Assembly: GCF_004917075.1 (NCBI RefSeq) | Contig: NZ_SSYB01000002.1 | Coordinates: forward strand, 124,001 to 188,000 | Source of the DNA: Geomonas edaphica | Lineage (GTDB): Bacteria > Desulfobacterota > Desulfuromonadia > Geobacterales > Geobacteraceae | Length of the DNA: 64,000 nt | Direction of reading: 5' to 3' | Part shown: piece by piece, positions 33,994 through 43,788 of the stretch | Position numbering within the stretch: position 1 is the stretch's first letter | Layout of the letters: the number at the start of each line of letters is the position of its first letter | Notes under the pieces: generated by a model | Databases searched by the model: none | The model's input: the letters and a program-made list of their open reading frames with translations, nothing else | What the model was told of the DNA's origin: nothing | Program-made: the position numbers and the translations under genes

Positions 33994-34880
33994 TGCTGAA
34001 CGGCTTTTTCGTGATCGACAAGCCAGCCGGTGTCACATCCCATGACATCGTGTCGAAGGTCCGCCGCGCCATCAACCAGAAGAAGGTTGGGCACACGGGA
34101 ACCCTCGATCCCTTCGCGACCGGTGTGCTTCCCGTTGCGGTGGGGGAGGGGACCAAGGCGATCCAGTTCCTCGACGAGTCCGAGAAGGAGTACCGGGCGG
34201 TGCTTAGACTCGGCATCGCCACCGACACCCAGGACCTCACCGGGGAGGTGATCGCGGAAAGGGAGTGGTCACATCTCTCGCCCGCGGACCTGGAAGGGAT
34301 CGTGCCGCGGTTTCTCGGCCTCCAGAAGCAGCTCCCGCCGATGTTCTCCGCTATCAAGCAGGGGGGCGTGCCGCTTTACAAGCTGGCGAGAAAGGGTATC
34401 GAGGTGGAGCGCGAGGAGCGCGAGGTGGAGATCCACTCGCTCACCTTCGAATGGATCCGTCTACCCGAGGCCTGCTTCACGGTGCGCTGCTCGCGCGGCA
34501 CCTACGTCAGGACCCTTGCCTGCGATATTGGCGAGGCGCTCGGGTGCGGCGCGCATCTTCTGGAGTTGCGGCGCACGGAAAGCGGCCTTTTCAAAGAGGC
34601 GGACGCCATCACCATCGACGCGCTCGCCGCGGCGGCCGACCAGCAGGCGCTTATTTTGCCCCTGGACCGGGCGCTCGATCACCTGAGGCGCCTGCAGCTC
34701 ACCGAGGCAGGGGGGCGCAAGGTCGGTAACGGCGTGGTGCCGGGAGATGGGGAGTTCGTCGAGGCGCCCGGCCTGCTTCAGGACGGCGAGCAGGTGCGAC
34801 TCTATCTGGGTGAGCGTTTTCTAGCAGTGGCTTGCCACGACCGGCTCAAAGGGCTGCGTCTCATGCGTGTATTCAATTAG
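33993..34880 (+). CDS. truB: tRNA pseudouridine(55) synthase TruB
   Basis: A 295-residue enzyme with the opening NGFFVIDKPAGVTSHDIV and catalytic Asp39 in GHTGTLDPFATGVL. The LRRTESG segment and a PUA-like C-terminal part complete the family pattern. It makes pseudouridine 55 in the tRNA T-loop. The ATG at 33993 overlaps the nrnA stop, indicating coupled translation. Confidence 0.96.
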   Translation: MLNGFFVIDKPAGVTSHDIVSKVRRAINQKKVGHTGTLDPFATGVLPVAVGEGTKAIQFLDESEKEYRAVLRLGIATDTQDLTGEVIAEREWSHLSPADLEGIVPRFLGLQKQLPPMFSAIKQGGVPLYKLARKGIEVEREEREVEIHSLTFEWIRLPEACFTVRCSRGTYVRTLACDIGEALGCGAHLLELRRTESGLFKEADAITIDALAAAADQQALILPLDRALDHLRRLQLTEAGGRKVGNGVVPGDGEFVEAPGLLQDGEQVRLYLGERFLAVACHDRLKGLRLMRVFN

Positions 34881-34889
34881 TATTCCTTC

Positions 34890-34918
34890 TTTACACGTAC
34901 CTGCTTTTGTGGTAAGAG
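34890..34918 (+). promoter_or_regulatory. Possible promoter of rpsO
   Basis: TTTACA (34890-34895), a 17-bp spacer, and TAAGAG (34913-34918), lying in the 139-nt gap between truB and rpsO. The -10 match is modest. Confidence 0.35.
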
Positions 34919-35019
34919 TTGAAGGTCTTGATCTATGCCGTGGCCTTGGGACTGCGGGAAGGCATAAAAGTACATAAATAAAAGCACTAACAATTAAGAT
35001 GGGAAGGGGGTGTAACCAC

Positions 35020-35286
35020 ATGCTGCAAACGGAAAAGAAGCAGGAAATCATCACAGCTCATAAGCTGCACGATTCCGACACGGGTTCGCCGGAAGTGCAG
35101 ATTGCAATTCTTTCGGAGCGTATCACCTATCTGACTGAGCACTTCAAGACTCACAAGAAGGATCATCACAGCCGTCGCGGTCTGCTGAAGATCGTCGGTC
35201 AGAGAAGGGGTCTGCTTGACTACCTGAAGAAGAAGGATGTAGAGCGCTACAAGGCGATCATCGCCAAGCTCGGCATCAGAAGGTAA
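35020..35286 (+). CDS. rpsO: 30S ribosomal protein S15
   Basis: An 88-residue protein of normal S15 length with [35 protein letters not shown] and [10 protein letters not shown]. It binds 16S rRNA early in 30S assembly. The ATG at 35020 follows a GGGAAGGGGG site. A terminator-like hairpin follows, then pnp, the common rpsO-pnp order. Confidence 0.97.
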   Translation: MLQTEKKQEIITAHKLHDSDTGSPEVQIAILSERITYLTEHFKTHKKDHHSRRGLLKIVGQRRGLLDYLKKKDVERYKAIIAKLGIRR

Positions 35287-35330
35287 AAAAAGGCAGTATA
35301 CCTCCAGGGGTATATTGCCTTTCCTCTTTC
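35287..35330 (+). terminator. rpsO terminator/processing hairpin
   Basis: AAAGGCAGTATACC pairs with GGTATATTGCCTTT with one wobble, followed by CCTCTTTC. In E. coli the equivalent hairpin both terminates part of the transcripts and marks RNase cleavage between rpsO and pnp. Confidence 0.7.
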
Positions 35331-35337
35331 ATCTTGT

Positions 35338-35412
35338 AAGGGCCTTTGTGCCCTTTTCTTTGTTGGGGGCGTGGATAAAACCGTCCTGCGGCAGGCTCGT
35401 GCCGGCAGGACG
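35338..35412 (+). promoter_or_regulatory. pnp leader with two further hairpins
   Basis: A small stem AAGGGC/GCCCTT (35338-35355) is followed by TTCTTTG. Then a larger stem CGTCCTGC-GGCA/TGCCGGCAGGACG (35382-35412) with one bulged base is followed by CTTTTC. PNPase of E. coli represses its own mRNA through a stem in the leader cut by RNase III; the larger stem here is a candidate for the same role. Confidence 0.45.
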
Positions 35413-35466
35413 CTTTTCTCGGCGGCCCCAACACCAACCGAAGCACCAATAATGGAGGCCGTAACA

Positions 35467-37557
35467 ATGGTACATACCGTACAGGCGGAATGCTGTGGCA
35501 AGACAATCACCATCGAAACAGGAAAGATCGCGAAGCAGGCAAGCGGCGCGGTCATGATCAAAAGCGGCGACACCATGGTCCTCGTGACCGCCGTCGCCAT
35601 GAAAACCGCCAAGGAAGGGCAGGGCTTCTTCCCGCTCACCGTCAACTACCAGGAGAAGGCGTACGCAGGCGGCCGCATCCCCGGCTCGTTCTTCAAGCGC
35701 GAGGGGCGTCCCTCCGACAGCGAGACCCTGACCTGCCGTCTCATCGACCGTCCGATCCGTCCGCTGTTCCCGGAAGGGTTCCTTAACGACACCCAGATCA
35801 TGGCCACCGTCATGTCGGCGGACAAGGACCACGATCCCGGCATCCTCGCCATGATCGGCGCCTCCGCGGCACTCATGGTCTCCGACGCTCCCTTCGCCGG
35901 CCCGATCGCAGGCGTCAAGGTCGGGCGCGTGGACGGCAAGTTCATCGCGAACCCGACCGCCGAGCAGGAAGAGCAGAGCGATATGGAGATCGTGATCGCG
36001 GCCTCCAAGGACGCCATCCTGATGGTGGAAGGTAGCGCCTCCGAAGTCTCCGAGGATGATCTCCTCGAAGCGATCTTCTTCGGCAAGGAAGCGGTCCAGG
36101 GGATCCTTGCAGCACAGGAAGAGCTGGCTGCCAAGGTCGGCGTCGCAAAGCGCGACGTTCCGGCACCGGTCGTGAACGAGGCGCTGAAAGCCCGCGTTGA
36201 CGCACTCGCCAAGGAAGAGATGAAGGCTGCGGTTCGCATCAAGGCGAAGGGCGAGCGTCACGACGCCATCGACGCCATCACCGAGAAGACCGTCGCGGCA
36301 CTGGCCGGCGAGTTCGAAGGCTCCGAGAAAGAGGTCAAGGCCTTCATCGAGGACCTCGAGTACAACCTCGTGCGCGAGCACATCATCAAGGACGGCTCCA
36401 GGATCGACGGCCGCGACACCAAGACCATCCGTAACATCGCCACCGAGGTAGGCTTCCTGCCGCGCGCCCACGGTTCCGCCCTGTTCACCCGCGGCGAGAC
36501 CCAGTCCATCGTGGCCGCGACCCTCGGCACCTCGGTCGACGAGCAGCGCATCGACTCGCTCTACGGCGATTCCAGGAAGAAGTTCCTCCTGCACTACAAC
36601 TTCCCGCCGTACTCCGTCGGCGAGACCAGCTTCCGCCTCGCCCCGGGGCGCCGCGAAATCGGCCACGGCATGCTGGCCGAGCGCGCGCTGCAGCAGGTGC
36701 TCCCGAAGCACGACGATTTCCCCTACACCATCCGCATCGTCTCGGACATCACCGAGAGCAACGGTTCCTCCTCCATGGCCACCGTCTGCGGCGGCTCCAT
36801 GTCCATGATGGATGCCGGCATCCCGATCAAGGCACCGGTCGCGGGCATCGCCATGGGCCTCATCAAGGAAGGCGACGAGTACGCCATCCTCTCCGACATC
36901 CTCGGTGACGAAGACCACCTGGGCGACATGGACTTCAAAGTGGCCGGTACCGCCGAAGGCGTCACCGCGCTGCAGATGGACATCAAGATCGGCGGCGTGA
37001 CGCGCGAGATCATGGGTGCTGCACTGGCGCAGGCAAAAGCAGGCCGCGTGCACATCCTGGGCGAGATGGCCAAAACCCTCTCCACCTCGCGTGCCGACCT
37101 CTCCTCCTTCGCTCCGCGCATCACCACCATCTGGGTCAAGGTGGACAAGATCCGCGACGTCATCGGTTCCGGCGGCAAGAACATCAGGAGCGTCACCGAG
37201 GCAACCGGCGTCGCCATCGACATCGAGGACACCGGCAAGATCAACATCGCTTCCAACAACAAGGAAGCCTGCGACCTCGCCATCAAGATGATCAGGAACC
37301 TCACCGCCGAGGCCGAGGAAGGCAAGCTCTACATGGGCACCGTCAAGAAGATCATGGAGTTCGGCGCATTCGTCGAGATCTTCCCGGGAACCGACGGCCT
37401 GGTGCACGTCTCCGAGCTCGACACCGAGCGCGTGAAGAACGTGAGCGACATCCTCAAAGAAGGGGACAAGGTGCTGGTGAAGTGCATCGGCATCGACAAA
37501 CAGGGCAAGATCAAGCTCTCCCGTAAAGAGGCTCTGGGCCAGACCTTCACCGAATAA
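35467..37557 (+). CDS. pnp: Polyribonucleotide nucleotidyltransferase (PNPase)
   Basis: A 696-residue enzyme with two RNase PH-like domains, the helical linker and C-terminal KH ([18 protein letters not shown]) and S1 ([24 protein letters not shown]) domains. RNase PH signatures include [21 protein letters not shown] and [16 protein letters not shown]. It degrades RNA 3' to 5' by phosphorolysis. The ATG at 35467 has GGAGG 8 nt upstream; longer in-frame starts lie in the structured leader. Confidence 0.97.
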   Translation: MVHTVQAECCGKTITIETGKIAKQASGAVMIKSGDTMVLVTAVAMKTAKEGQGFFPLTVNYQEKAYAGGRIPGSFFKREGRPSDSETLTCRLIDRPIRPLFPEGFLNDTQIMATVMSADKDHDPGILAMIGASAALMVSDAPFAGPIAGVKVGRVDGKFIANPTAEQEEQSDMEIVIAASKDAILMVEGSASEVSEDDLLEAIFFGKEAVQGILAAQEELAAKVGVAKRDVPAPVVNEALKARVDALAKEEMKAAVRIKAKGERHDAIDAITEKTVAALAGEFEGSEKEVKAFIEDLEYNLVREHIIKDGSRIDGRDTKTIRNIATEVGFLPRAHGSALFTRGETQSIVAATLGTSVDEQRIDSLYGDSRKKFLLHYNFPPYSVGETSFRLAPGRREIGHGMLAERALQQVLPKHDDFPYTIRIVSDITESNGSSSMATVCGGSMSMMDAGIPIKAPVAGIAMGLIKEGDEYAILSDILGDEDHLGDMDFKVAGTAEGVTALQMDIKIGGVTREIMGAALAQAKAGRVHILGEMAKTLSTSRADLSSFAPRITTIWVKVDKIRDVIGSGGKNIRSVTEATGVAIDIEDTGKINIASNNKEACDLAIKMIRNLTAEAEEGKLYMGTVKKIMEFGAFVEIFPGTDGLVHVSELDTERVKNVSDILKEGDKVLVKCIGIDKQGKIKLSRKEALGQTFTE

Positions 37558-37610
37558 CATCTCTCATGTGAGAGCTGGCAATTTTCGGCTTTCCCGGTAT
37601 AGTTCTAGCC

Positions 37611-38867
37611 ATGATTAAAAAGACCACCCTAAATAACGGGATACGCGTCATTACCGAGCGTATCCCGTACGCAAACTCCGTCTCCATAGGAATCTGGGTC
37701 GCCAACGGCTCCCGCCACGAACGGCGGGAGTCAAACGGCGTCGCCCACTTCATCGAGCATCTCCTCTTTAAAGGCACCGAACGCCGTTCCTCATTGGACA
37801 TCGCCCGCGAGATCGACTCGGTGGGTGGCGTCCTGAACGCCTTCACCAGCCGCGAGTACGTCTGCTACTACGCGAAGGTGCTGGATAAGTTCCTACCGCG
37901 TGCCGTCGACCTTCTGACCGACATCTTCCTTCATTCCGTCTTCGATGACGAAGAGATCGAAAAGGAGCGCCGCGTGGTGCTCCAGGAGATCAACATGATG
38001 GAGGACACCCCGGACGACCTGATCCACGACCTCTTCCACCAGCATTTCTGGAAGGGGCACCCGCTGGGGATGTCGATCCTGGGCGATGCCGAAAGCGTCA
38101 CCGGGCTTTCACGCGATGCCATCATCGCCTACAAGGACAAGATGTACCGTGCCGACGACATCATCGTCACAGCGGCCGGTAACGTCAACCACGACAAGCT
38201 CACCGTGCTCCTCGAGGAATTCTTGAACGGCGTCGAGCCGGGGCACGGCCGGAGCGAGTCCGTCCCCCCCGTGTACGAGCGCCGGATCGAGCTGGTCGAG
38301 AAGGACCTGGAGCAGATCCACGTCTGCCTTGGCCTCAAGGGGGTGCAGCAAAGCCACCCGCAGCGCTACGATGCCTTCATCATGAACGCCATTCTTGGCG
38401 GCTCCATGAGTTCGCGCCTCTTCCAGGAGGTACGCGAGAAGAGCGGTCTTGCCTACTCGGTCTACTCCTACATAGCCTCCCATGCCGATGCCGGTTCGCT
38501 CGTGGTGTACGCCGGTGCGAGCCCGGAAAACGCTAAGGAGCTTCTCGAGATCATGCTGCGCGAGATCGGCCGTTTCAAACGCGAGCCGGTCCCCATGGAG
38601 CAGCTCGAGGGGGCGCGCGAGCAGTTGAAGGGCAACCTGCTCCTGTCGTTGGAATCGAGCGACAACCGCATGTCGCGCCTCGCGAAAAACGAGATCTACT
38701 TCGGTACGCCGCTGCCGCTGTCCGAGATCATGGAAGGGTTCGACCGCGTCACCTCCGAGAGCATCCAGGAGCTCGCACAAGAGATACTGGACAACTCCGC
38801 GCTGACTCTGGTCATGCTGGGCCGGGTCGGTTCTCCCACCTTTGCCGACTCCGATATCAACGTTTGA
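37611..38867 (+). CDS. M16-family processing peptidase
   Basis: A 418-residue zinc peptidase. The inverted zinc motif HFIEH lies near residue 45 in [15 protein letters not shown], and a downstream acidic ligand region [20 protein letters not shown] follows. Both halves of the M16 fold are present, with [18 protein letters not shown] in the second. This is the single-chain YmxG/PqqL-like group found after pnp in many bacteria. The physiological substrate is unknown. The stop overlaps dut (TGATG). Confidence 0.92.
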   Translation: MIKKTTLNNGIRVITERIPYANSVSIGIWVANGSRHERRESNGVAHFIEHLLFKGTERRSSLDIAREIDSVGGVLNAFTSREYVCYYAKVLDKFLPRAVDLLTDIFLHSVFDDEEIEKERRVVLQEINMMEDTPDDLIHDLFHQHFWKGHPLGMSILGDAESVTGLSRDAIIAYKDKMYRADDIIVTAAGNVNHDKLTVLLEEFLNGVEPGHGRSESVPPVYERRIELVEKDLEQIHVCLGLKGVQQSHPQRYDAFIMNAILGGSMSSRLFQEVREKSGLAYSVYSYIASHADAGSLVVYAGASPENAKELLEIMLREIGRFKREPVPMEQLEGAREQLKGNLLLSLESSDNRMSRLAKNEIYFGTPLPLSEIMEGFDRVTSESIQELAQEILDNSALTLVMLGRVGSPTFADSDINV

Positions 38868-39307
38868 TGAAAACCATACCCATCCGGATAAAGCGCCTGC
38901 GGTCGACCTCGCTTCCCTCTTACATGACCGAGCAGGCGGCGGGTGTCGATCTGCATGCCGCGCTCGATGAGGATTTCGTGCTGCATCCGGGCGAGCGCGC
39001 CCTGGTCCCGACGGGAATAGCCATCGAGATTCCACCCGGCATCGAGGCGCAGGTGAGACCCAGAAGCGGCCTGGCGCTCAGGCACGGCATCGCGCTGGTA
39101 AACTCGCCCGGTACCATCGACGCGGATTACCGCGGCGAGGTCGGGGTCATCGTTATTAACCACGGCAGCGAGCCTTTTACCGTAAAGCACGGCGAGCGCA
39201 TCGCGCAGATGGTCTTTGCCCGTTGCGAGCGCGCCGAGTTCATCGAGGTGGACGAACTGGGCGAAACCGCCCGCGGCGCCGGCGGGTTCGGGCATACGGG
39301 CAGGTAG
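38867..39307 (+). CDS. dut: Deoxyuridine 5'-triphosphate nucleotidohydrolase
   Basis: A 146-residue trimeric dUTPase with all five motifs: [40 protein letters not shown] and the C-terminal [12 protein letters not shown]. It hydrolyses dUTP to dUMP, preventing uracil entry into DNA. The ATG at 38867 overlaps the previous stop. A uracil-DNA related nuclease (EndoQ-like) is encoded elsewhere in the window at 54089. Confidence 0.96.
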   Translation: MKTIPIRIKRLRSTSLPSYMTEQAAGVDLHAALDEDFVLHPGERALVPTGIAIEIPPGIEAQVRPRSGLALRHGIALVNSPGTIDADYRGEVGVIVINHGSEPFTVKHGERIAQMVFARCERAEFIEVDELGETARGAGGFGHTGR

Positions 39308-39407
39308 ATCCATCGCCATTCATCCTTACGGAATATAACCCGCTTGCCGGCCTCCTCTGCCGGTAAGCCGCGTCACCCATTCTTAAACCACCTACGGGGG
39401 CACGCTT

Positions 39408-40511
39408 ATGAAAGATCCTCGCGTCAGACAATTCGCTGAAGTGCTGGTCAACTACTCGGGTCGCGTACAACCGGGCGACGTGGTGCTCATCTCCTGCGCC
39501 GGACTGGAAGGAACGCCGCTCGTGAAGGAGCTCTACGCCCTCTGCCTCGAAAAAGGGGCGAAGTACGTCGAGTACGAGTTCAGCGTCCCCGAGATCGGGC
39601 GCCACTTCTACAACCTGGCCAGCGCCGACCAGCTCTCCTACTTCCCGCAGCACAAGCTCGACTTCATGAAACAGGTCGACGTCTACTTCGGTCTCTCCGC
39701 CGCCGACAACTCCATGGTGAACGCCAAGGCGAACCAGGCCAGCATGATCGCTTGGTCCAAGGTGGTGCGTCCCATCATCGACCAGCGCGTCAAAGGGACC
39801 CGCTGGGTGGTGACGCGCTACCCGACCCACGGTGCGGCCCAGGAAGCGCGCATGAGCCTCGAGGAGTACGAGGATTACCTCTTCGCCGCCTGCTGCATGG
39901 ACTGGGAGGAGGAGTCGAGGAAACAGGACGCGCTGAAGGCCTGCGTCGATGCGGCCGACCGGGTGCACATCAAGGCCGCGGACACGGATCTCACCTTCAG
40001 CATCAAGGGGCTTCCCGGGATCAAGTGCGACGGGCGGCTGAACATCCCGGACGGCGAGGTGTTCACCGCGCCGGTGCGCGATTCGGTGGAAGGGTACATC
40101 ACCTACAACTGCCCGACCGTGTACCAGGGGAAGGAGTTCAACAACGTCCGCCTCGAGTTCGAGAAGGGGCGCATCGTAAGAGCGACCGCTCCCGGCATGG
40201 ACGCGGAACTGAACCGCATCCTCGACACCGACGAGGGGGCGCGTTACGTGGGCGAGTTCGCCATCGGCGTGAACCCGAACATCCGCGTGCCGATGCGCAA
40301 CATCCTCTTCGACGAAAAGATCTTCGGATCGATTCACTTCACCCCCGGCCAGGCCTACGACGAGTGCGACAACGGCAACCGCTCCGCGGTGCACTGGGAC
40401 ATGGTGAAGATCCTCGTCGGCGACGGCGAGCTTTGGTTCGACGATATCCTGATCCAGAAGGACGGCCGTTTCGTGCACGAGTCGCTTCTGGGACTGAATC
40501 CCGAGGAATAG
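39408..40511 (+). CDS. M29-family aminopeptidase
   Basis: A 367-residue protein of the thermophilic aminopeptidase (AmpS/PepS) family. It has VLVNYSGRVQPGDVVLISC at the start, metal-ligand segments GEFAIGVNP and HWDMVKILV, and the FDEKIFGSIHF region. It removes N-terminal residues from peptides in the cytoplasm with two metal ions. It starts 100 nt after dut and is followed after two bases by the Sua5-type gene. Confidence 0.88.
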   Translation: MKDPRVRQFAEVLVNYSGRVQPGDVVLISCAGLEGTPLVKELYALCLEKGAKYVEYEFSVPEIGRHFYNLASADQLSYFPQHKLDFMKQVDVYFGLSAADNSMVNAKANQASMIAWSKVVRPIIDQRVKGTRWVVTRYPTHGAAQEARMSLEEYEDYLFAACCMDWEEESRKQDALKACVDAADRVHIKAADTDLTFSIKGLPGIKCDGRLNIPDGEVFTAPVRDSVEGYITYNCPTVYQGKEFNNVRLEFEKGRIVRATAPGMDAELNRILDTDEGARYVGEFAIGVNPNIRVPMRNILFDEKIFGSIHFTPGQAYDECDNGNRSAVHWDMVKILVGDGELWFDDILIQKDGRFVHESLLGLNPEE

Positions 40512-40513
40512 CC

Positions 40514-41122
40514 ATGCTGCTCGAGATCAACCCTGACAACCCCCAGCCGCGCCTCATCGCCAAGGTCGTCGAGATCCTGAAAAACGGCGGCGTCGTCGCC
40601 TATCCGACCGACACCACATACGGTATCGGCTGCAGCATCTTCAGCAAGAAGGGGATCGAGCGGATCTACCAGATCAAGCAGCGCGACAAGAAGAAACCCT
40701 TTTCCTTCATCTGCTCCGATATGGCTGAGATCTCACGTTACGCGCGCGTCTCGAACTACGCCTTCAAGCAGCTGCGTCGTCTGCTCCCAGGGGCGTACAC
40801 CTTCGTCCTCGAGGCGAACTCGGTGGTTCCCGATCTCGTACAGACAAAGCAGAGGACGGTCGGCATCCGCATGCCGGACAACGCGATCTGCCTCGCCATC
40901 GTGAAGGAGCTCGGCGCACCCATCGTTACCACGAGCGCCAACCTCTCCGGCGAGGACCCGATCGGCAACCCGTGGGAGGTCGAGCACGAGCTGGGGAAAC
41001 AGCTCGACCTGGTGGTGGACGGCGGCGATCTCACCGCCGACGTAAGCTCCGTTGTCAGCCTGATCGGCGATCGCCCCGAAGTGCTCCGCAAAGGGGTAGG
41101 CGACGTGAGCTGGTGCGAATAG
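40514..41122 (+). CDS. L-threonylcarbamoyladenylate synthase-type protein (Sua5/YciO/YrdC)
   Basis: A 202-residue YrdC-fold protein with GGVVAYPTDTTYGIGCSIF, KQRDKKKPFSFIC, VGIRMPDNAI and TSANLSGEDP. It may make threonylcarbamoyl-AMP for the t6A tRNA modification, or be a YciO paralogue whose activity differs. The KQR..KPFS motif and short length resemble YciO. It lies between the M29 peptidase and a small membrane protein on the same strand. Confidence 0.85.
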   Translation: MLLEINPDNPQPRLIAKVVEILKNGGVVAYPTDTTYGIGCSIFSKKGIERIYQIKQRDKKKPFSFICSDMAEISRYARVSNYAFKQLRRLLPGAYTFVLEANSVVPDLVQTKQRTVGIRMPDNAICLAIVKELGAPIVTTSANLSGEDPIGNPWEVEHELGKQLDLVVDGGDLTADVSSVVSLIGDRPEVLRKGVGDVSWCE

Positions 41123-41145
41123 CGCCGATTCCCTGAGGTTCAACG

Positions 41146-41499
41146 ATGCGTAAAACTACGGTGCGTCGCGGCATAAAAGCGATCAACGCGGGCCTCATCG
41201 CCCTGATCGCAGCCACCTTCTTCCATAGCGAAATCTCCGCCCTCCTCATGCTGGGCATCGCCGGCGAGGCTCGTCTTACCTTCTTCGGTTTCTTCATGGC
41301 CGGGATGCTTGGTGGCTTCGGCGTCCTGGTCGCCGCCCTCGGGCTCGTGCAAGGGAGCGCGGCAGAGTCCCGGACCCGCCTGCTCCCAAGCTTCATGCTC
41401 CTTTTCTCGCTGGTCGTCCTCTTCTTCGTCCTCACCTACACCTGGATCACCACACCGGCTCCGCCACCCCTCCAGCGTGGCGAAAGCATAACCATATAG
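41146..41499 (+). CDS. Small membrane protein of unknown function
   Basis: A 117-residue protein with a basic start (MRKTTVRRGIKA) and three hydrophobic helices (about 14-38, 45-67 and 81-101), ending in a proline-rich tail. GAGG lies ahead of the ATG. No family is recognised. A weak terminator-like hairpin follows at 41535. Confidence 0.7.
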   Translation: MRKTTVRRGIKAINAGLIALIAATFFHSEISALLMLGIAGEARLTFFGFFMAGMLGGFGVLVAALGLVQGSAAESRTRLLPSFMLLFSLVVLFFVLTYTWITTPAPPPLQRGESITI

Positions 41500-41534
41500 A
41501 CCAACCCTGATTCAGGACTGATTCCGGCTGAGGA

Positions 41535-41560
41535 AGGCTTTTCTTAGCCTGTTTTTCTTT
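41535..41560 (+). terminator. Weak intrinsic terminator before queD
   Basis: A 5-bp stem AGGCT/AGCCT with a TTTCTT loop followed by GTTTTTCTTT. The stem is short but the U-tract is good. Confidence 0.45.
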
Positions 41561-41611
41561 CCCGTTCATGATATATTGCAACCGATAAAAATAATTAAAA
41601 GGGAGGGTGGC

Positions 41612-41980
41612 ATGTTTCGTCTCACCATTCACACTGCGTTTGCCGCAGCCCACAACCTGATCAACTACCAGGGGGACTGCGAGAACCTGCACGGCCACAA
41701 CTGGAAGGTGGAGGTCTCCATCACCACCGACGAACTCGACAAGGCCGGTCTCGGCATCGACTTCAAGATCCTCAAGAAGGAAACCAACAACCTTTTGAAG
41801 ACGCTCGATCACAAGTACCTGAACGAGCTCGCACCGTTTTCCGAGATCTCCCCGTCATCCGAGAACATCGCCCGCTACCTGTACCATGAGCTGACCAAGA
41901 TCTTCGGGTCGGACAAGGTGAAGGTCGAGATGGTCACGGTCTGGGAATCGGACTTTGCCGCTGCGAGCTACTATGAGTAA
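41612..41980 (+). CDS. queD: 6-carboxytetrahydropterin synthase
   Basis: A 122-residue tunnelling-fold enzyme. The zinc histidines lie in FAAAHNL and NLHGHNW, and the catalytic Asp/His region contains LDHKYLNE. It makes 6-carboxytetrahydropterin for queuosine. The ATG at 41612 follows GGGAGGG. Its stop overlaps the queE start region by 8 nt. Confidence 0.94.
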   Translation: MFRLTIHTAFAAAHNLINYQGDCENLHGHNWKVEVSITTDELDKAGLGIDFKILKKETNNLLKTLDHKYLNELAPFSEISPSSENIARYLYHELTKIFGSDKVKVEMVTVWESDFAAASYYE

Positions 41981-42725
41981 GCTGCAGGCCCCCCTGGTAG
42001 AATGCTTCTCCTCCATTCAGGGGGAGGGGGTGCTGGTAGGCCTGCGCCAGGTCTTTCTCCGTTTTGCCGGCTGCAACCTGAACTGCAGCTTCTGCGACAC
42101 CCCGGGGATGTCCGCCGTTCCGCAGGAGTGCCTCCTGGAGCTCACCCCCGGGCGGCGCGACTTTCAGAAGGTGCCGAACCCGGTCACGCTCGAGCGGGTC
42201 GCAACACTTCTCGAGAGCTGGGGTGCCGCCTGGCCTGGCATCCACCACTCGATCAGCATCACCGGCGGTGAGCCGCTTCTTTACGGCGCCCTTCTGGAGG
42301 AGTGGCTTCCGGAGCTGAGAAAGCTACTCCCCATCTACCTGGAGACCAACGGGACGCTTCCCGAGGCCCTGGCACCGCTCATCCCGCACCTGGACAGCAT
42401 CGGCATGGACATCAAGCTCCCTTCCGCCTCCGGGTGCCCGGAGCTGTGGGACCAGCACCATGCCTTCCTGGAACTGGCGGCGATGAAGGATGTCTTCGTG
42501 AAGATAGTCGTCGACCAGAGCACCGAGGAGTGGGAGATCCGTCGCTCCTGCGCCATGATCGGTGCGGTGGACCCCGCCATACCGCTCATACTGCAGCCGT
42601 TGACGCGGGAGGACGGAACCATCGGCATCACCGCCCAGCGGGCTCTCGAACTCCAGGAACTCTGCACCTCCCTGAAGGAGGTCCGCGTCATCCCGCAGAC
42701 CCACAAGTTCATGGGGCAGCTTTAG
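41973..42725 (+). CDS. queE: 7-carboxy-7-deazaguanine synthase
   Basis: A 250-residue radical SAM enzyme with the [4Fe-4S] motif CX3CX2C at Cys34, Cys38 and Cys41 (CNLNCSFC), SIQGEG near the start and ITGGEPLLY for SAM binding. It contracts the QueD product to 7-carboxy-7-deazaguanine in queuosine synthesis. It overlaps queD; the other queuosine genes are not in the window. A strong terminator follows. Confidence 0.94.
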   Translation: MSKLQAPLVECFSSIQGEGVLVGLRQVFLRFAGCNLNCSFCDTPGMSAVPQECLLELTPGRRDFQKVPNPVTLERVATLLESWGAAWPGIHHSISITGGEPLLYGALLEEWLPELRKLLPIYLETNGTLPEALAPLIPHLDSIGMDIKLPSASGCPELWDQHHAFLELAAMKDVFVKIVVDQSTEEWEIRRSCAMIGAVDPAIPLILQPLTREDGTIGITAQRALELQELCTSLKEVRVIPQTHKFMGQL

Positions 42726-42759
42726 TTCTCTTGCTTGGCCGGCAGATACGGAATCGATT

Positions 42760-42792
42760 GGGGGCGCCTTTCCGGGCGCCCCTTTCCTTTTT
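42760..42792 (+). terminator. Intrinsic terminator after queE
   Basis: An 8-bp GC stem GGGGCGCC/GGCGCCCC with a short loop followed by TTTCCTTTTT. It separates queDE from the moxR unit. Confidence 0.85.
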
Positions 42793-42843
42793 ACGGCCCG
42801 GCCGATATAATGAGTGGCTGTTGCTTCCCAGGAGGTTCCCGCT

Positions 42844-43788
42844 TTGCCCAAACCAGCCAAAGTAGACGAGATGAACGCGGTACTCGAAGAGCTCTCCAGC
42901 CAGCACCTGAAGGGTAAGGTGAGGGCGCTCCGCCTGAGCCTCATGGCCCTTTTGACCGGTGGCCACATCCTACTCGAGGATATCCCGGGGCTTGGCAAGA
43001 CCACCATGGCGCTCGCCTTCGCCAGCGCGCTGGGCCTTTCCTTCGGGCGCGTCCAGTGCACCAGTGACCTCCTCCCCTCCGACATCACCGGCCTCTCCGT
43101 CTTCGACCGCACCGAGGGGCGCTTCAACTTCATCAAAGGGCCGATCTTCAACAACATCGTCCTCATCGATGAGGTGAACCGCGCCATGCCTAAGACCCAG
43201 AGCGCCCTGCTCGAGGCGATGGAGGAGCGGCGCGTAACCGTCGAGGGGGTGACCTACCAGCTCCCCGAGCCGTTCATGGTGCTCGCCACCCAGAACCCGG
43301 TCGAGCAGGTGGGGACCTATCCCCTCCCCGAATCGCAGATGGACCGCTTCCTGATCAGGACCGGCATCGGCTATCCTCCGGAGGAGGTCGAGAAGGGGAT
43401 CTTAAGGCAGGGGAGCATAAGGAACGAGATCCTCCACATCCCACCCCTCTTGCAGCACGAAGACCTCGTCGAGGCGATCCGCACCGTGAGGGAGCAGGTT
43501 TACGTGGGCGAGAAGGTGACCGACTACATCTACGCCATCATCAAGGCGACCCGGACCCATCCGCTTGTCCAGACCGGGCTTTCCACCCGCGGCGGCATCG
43601 GCATGGTGGACGTCGCCAAGGCCGCAGCCTACCTGCACGGCCGGGATTTCGTGGCACCCGAGGACGTACGTGACGTGGTGCATGCGGTCTGCCCGCACCG
43701 CCTCATCTTCCGCCCGGAGCACGAAGGGGTGGACAAGGAGCACGTATTAAACGCAATACTGAAAGAAATACCCCTCCCGCTCACATAA
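42844..43788 (+). CDS. MoxR-family AAA+ ATPase
   Basis: A 314-residue AAA+ protein with Walker A LEDIPGLGKTTMA, Walker B NIVLIDEVNRA, sensor 1 VLATQNPVEQ and the arginine-finger region ESQMDRFLI. MoxR ATPases act as chaperones or metal-insertion factors for partner proteins, often encoded beside DUF58 and transglutaminase-like genes as here. The TTG at 42844 is preferred because AGGAGG lies 8 nt upstream; an in-frame GTG at 42814 lacks such a site. Confidence 0.93.
   Translation: MPKPAKVDEMNAVLEELSSQHLKGKVRALRLSLMALLTGGHILLEDIPGLGKTTMALAFASALGLSFGRVQCTSDLLPSDITGLSVFDRTEGRFNFIKGPIFNNIVLIDEVNRAMPKTQSALLEAMEERRVTVEGVTYQLPEPFMVLATQNPVEQVGTYPLPESQMDRFLIRTGIGYPPEEVEKGILRQGSIRNEILHIPPLLQHEDLVEAIRTVREQVYVGEKVTDYIYAIIKATRTHPLVQTGLSTRGGIGMVDVAKAAAYLHGRDFVAPEDVRDVVHAVCPHRLIFRPEHEGVDKEHVLNAILKEIPLPLT

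Noticed and set aside
35329-37560. A 743-residue open frame opposite pnp
   Set aside because: It is a shadow of the well-supported pnp gene, caused by GC-rich third positions.
41500-41611. A preQ1 riboswitch upstream of queD
   Set aside because: No preQ1 aptamer sequence (C-rich loop plus A-rich tail) is visible; the only structure is a short terminator-like stem.
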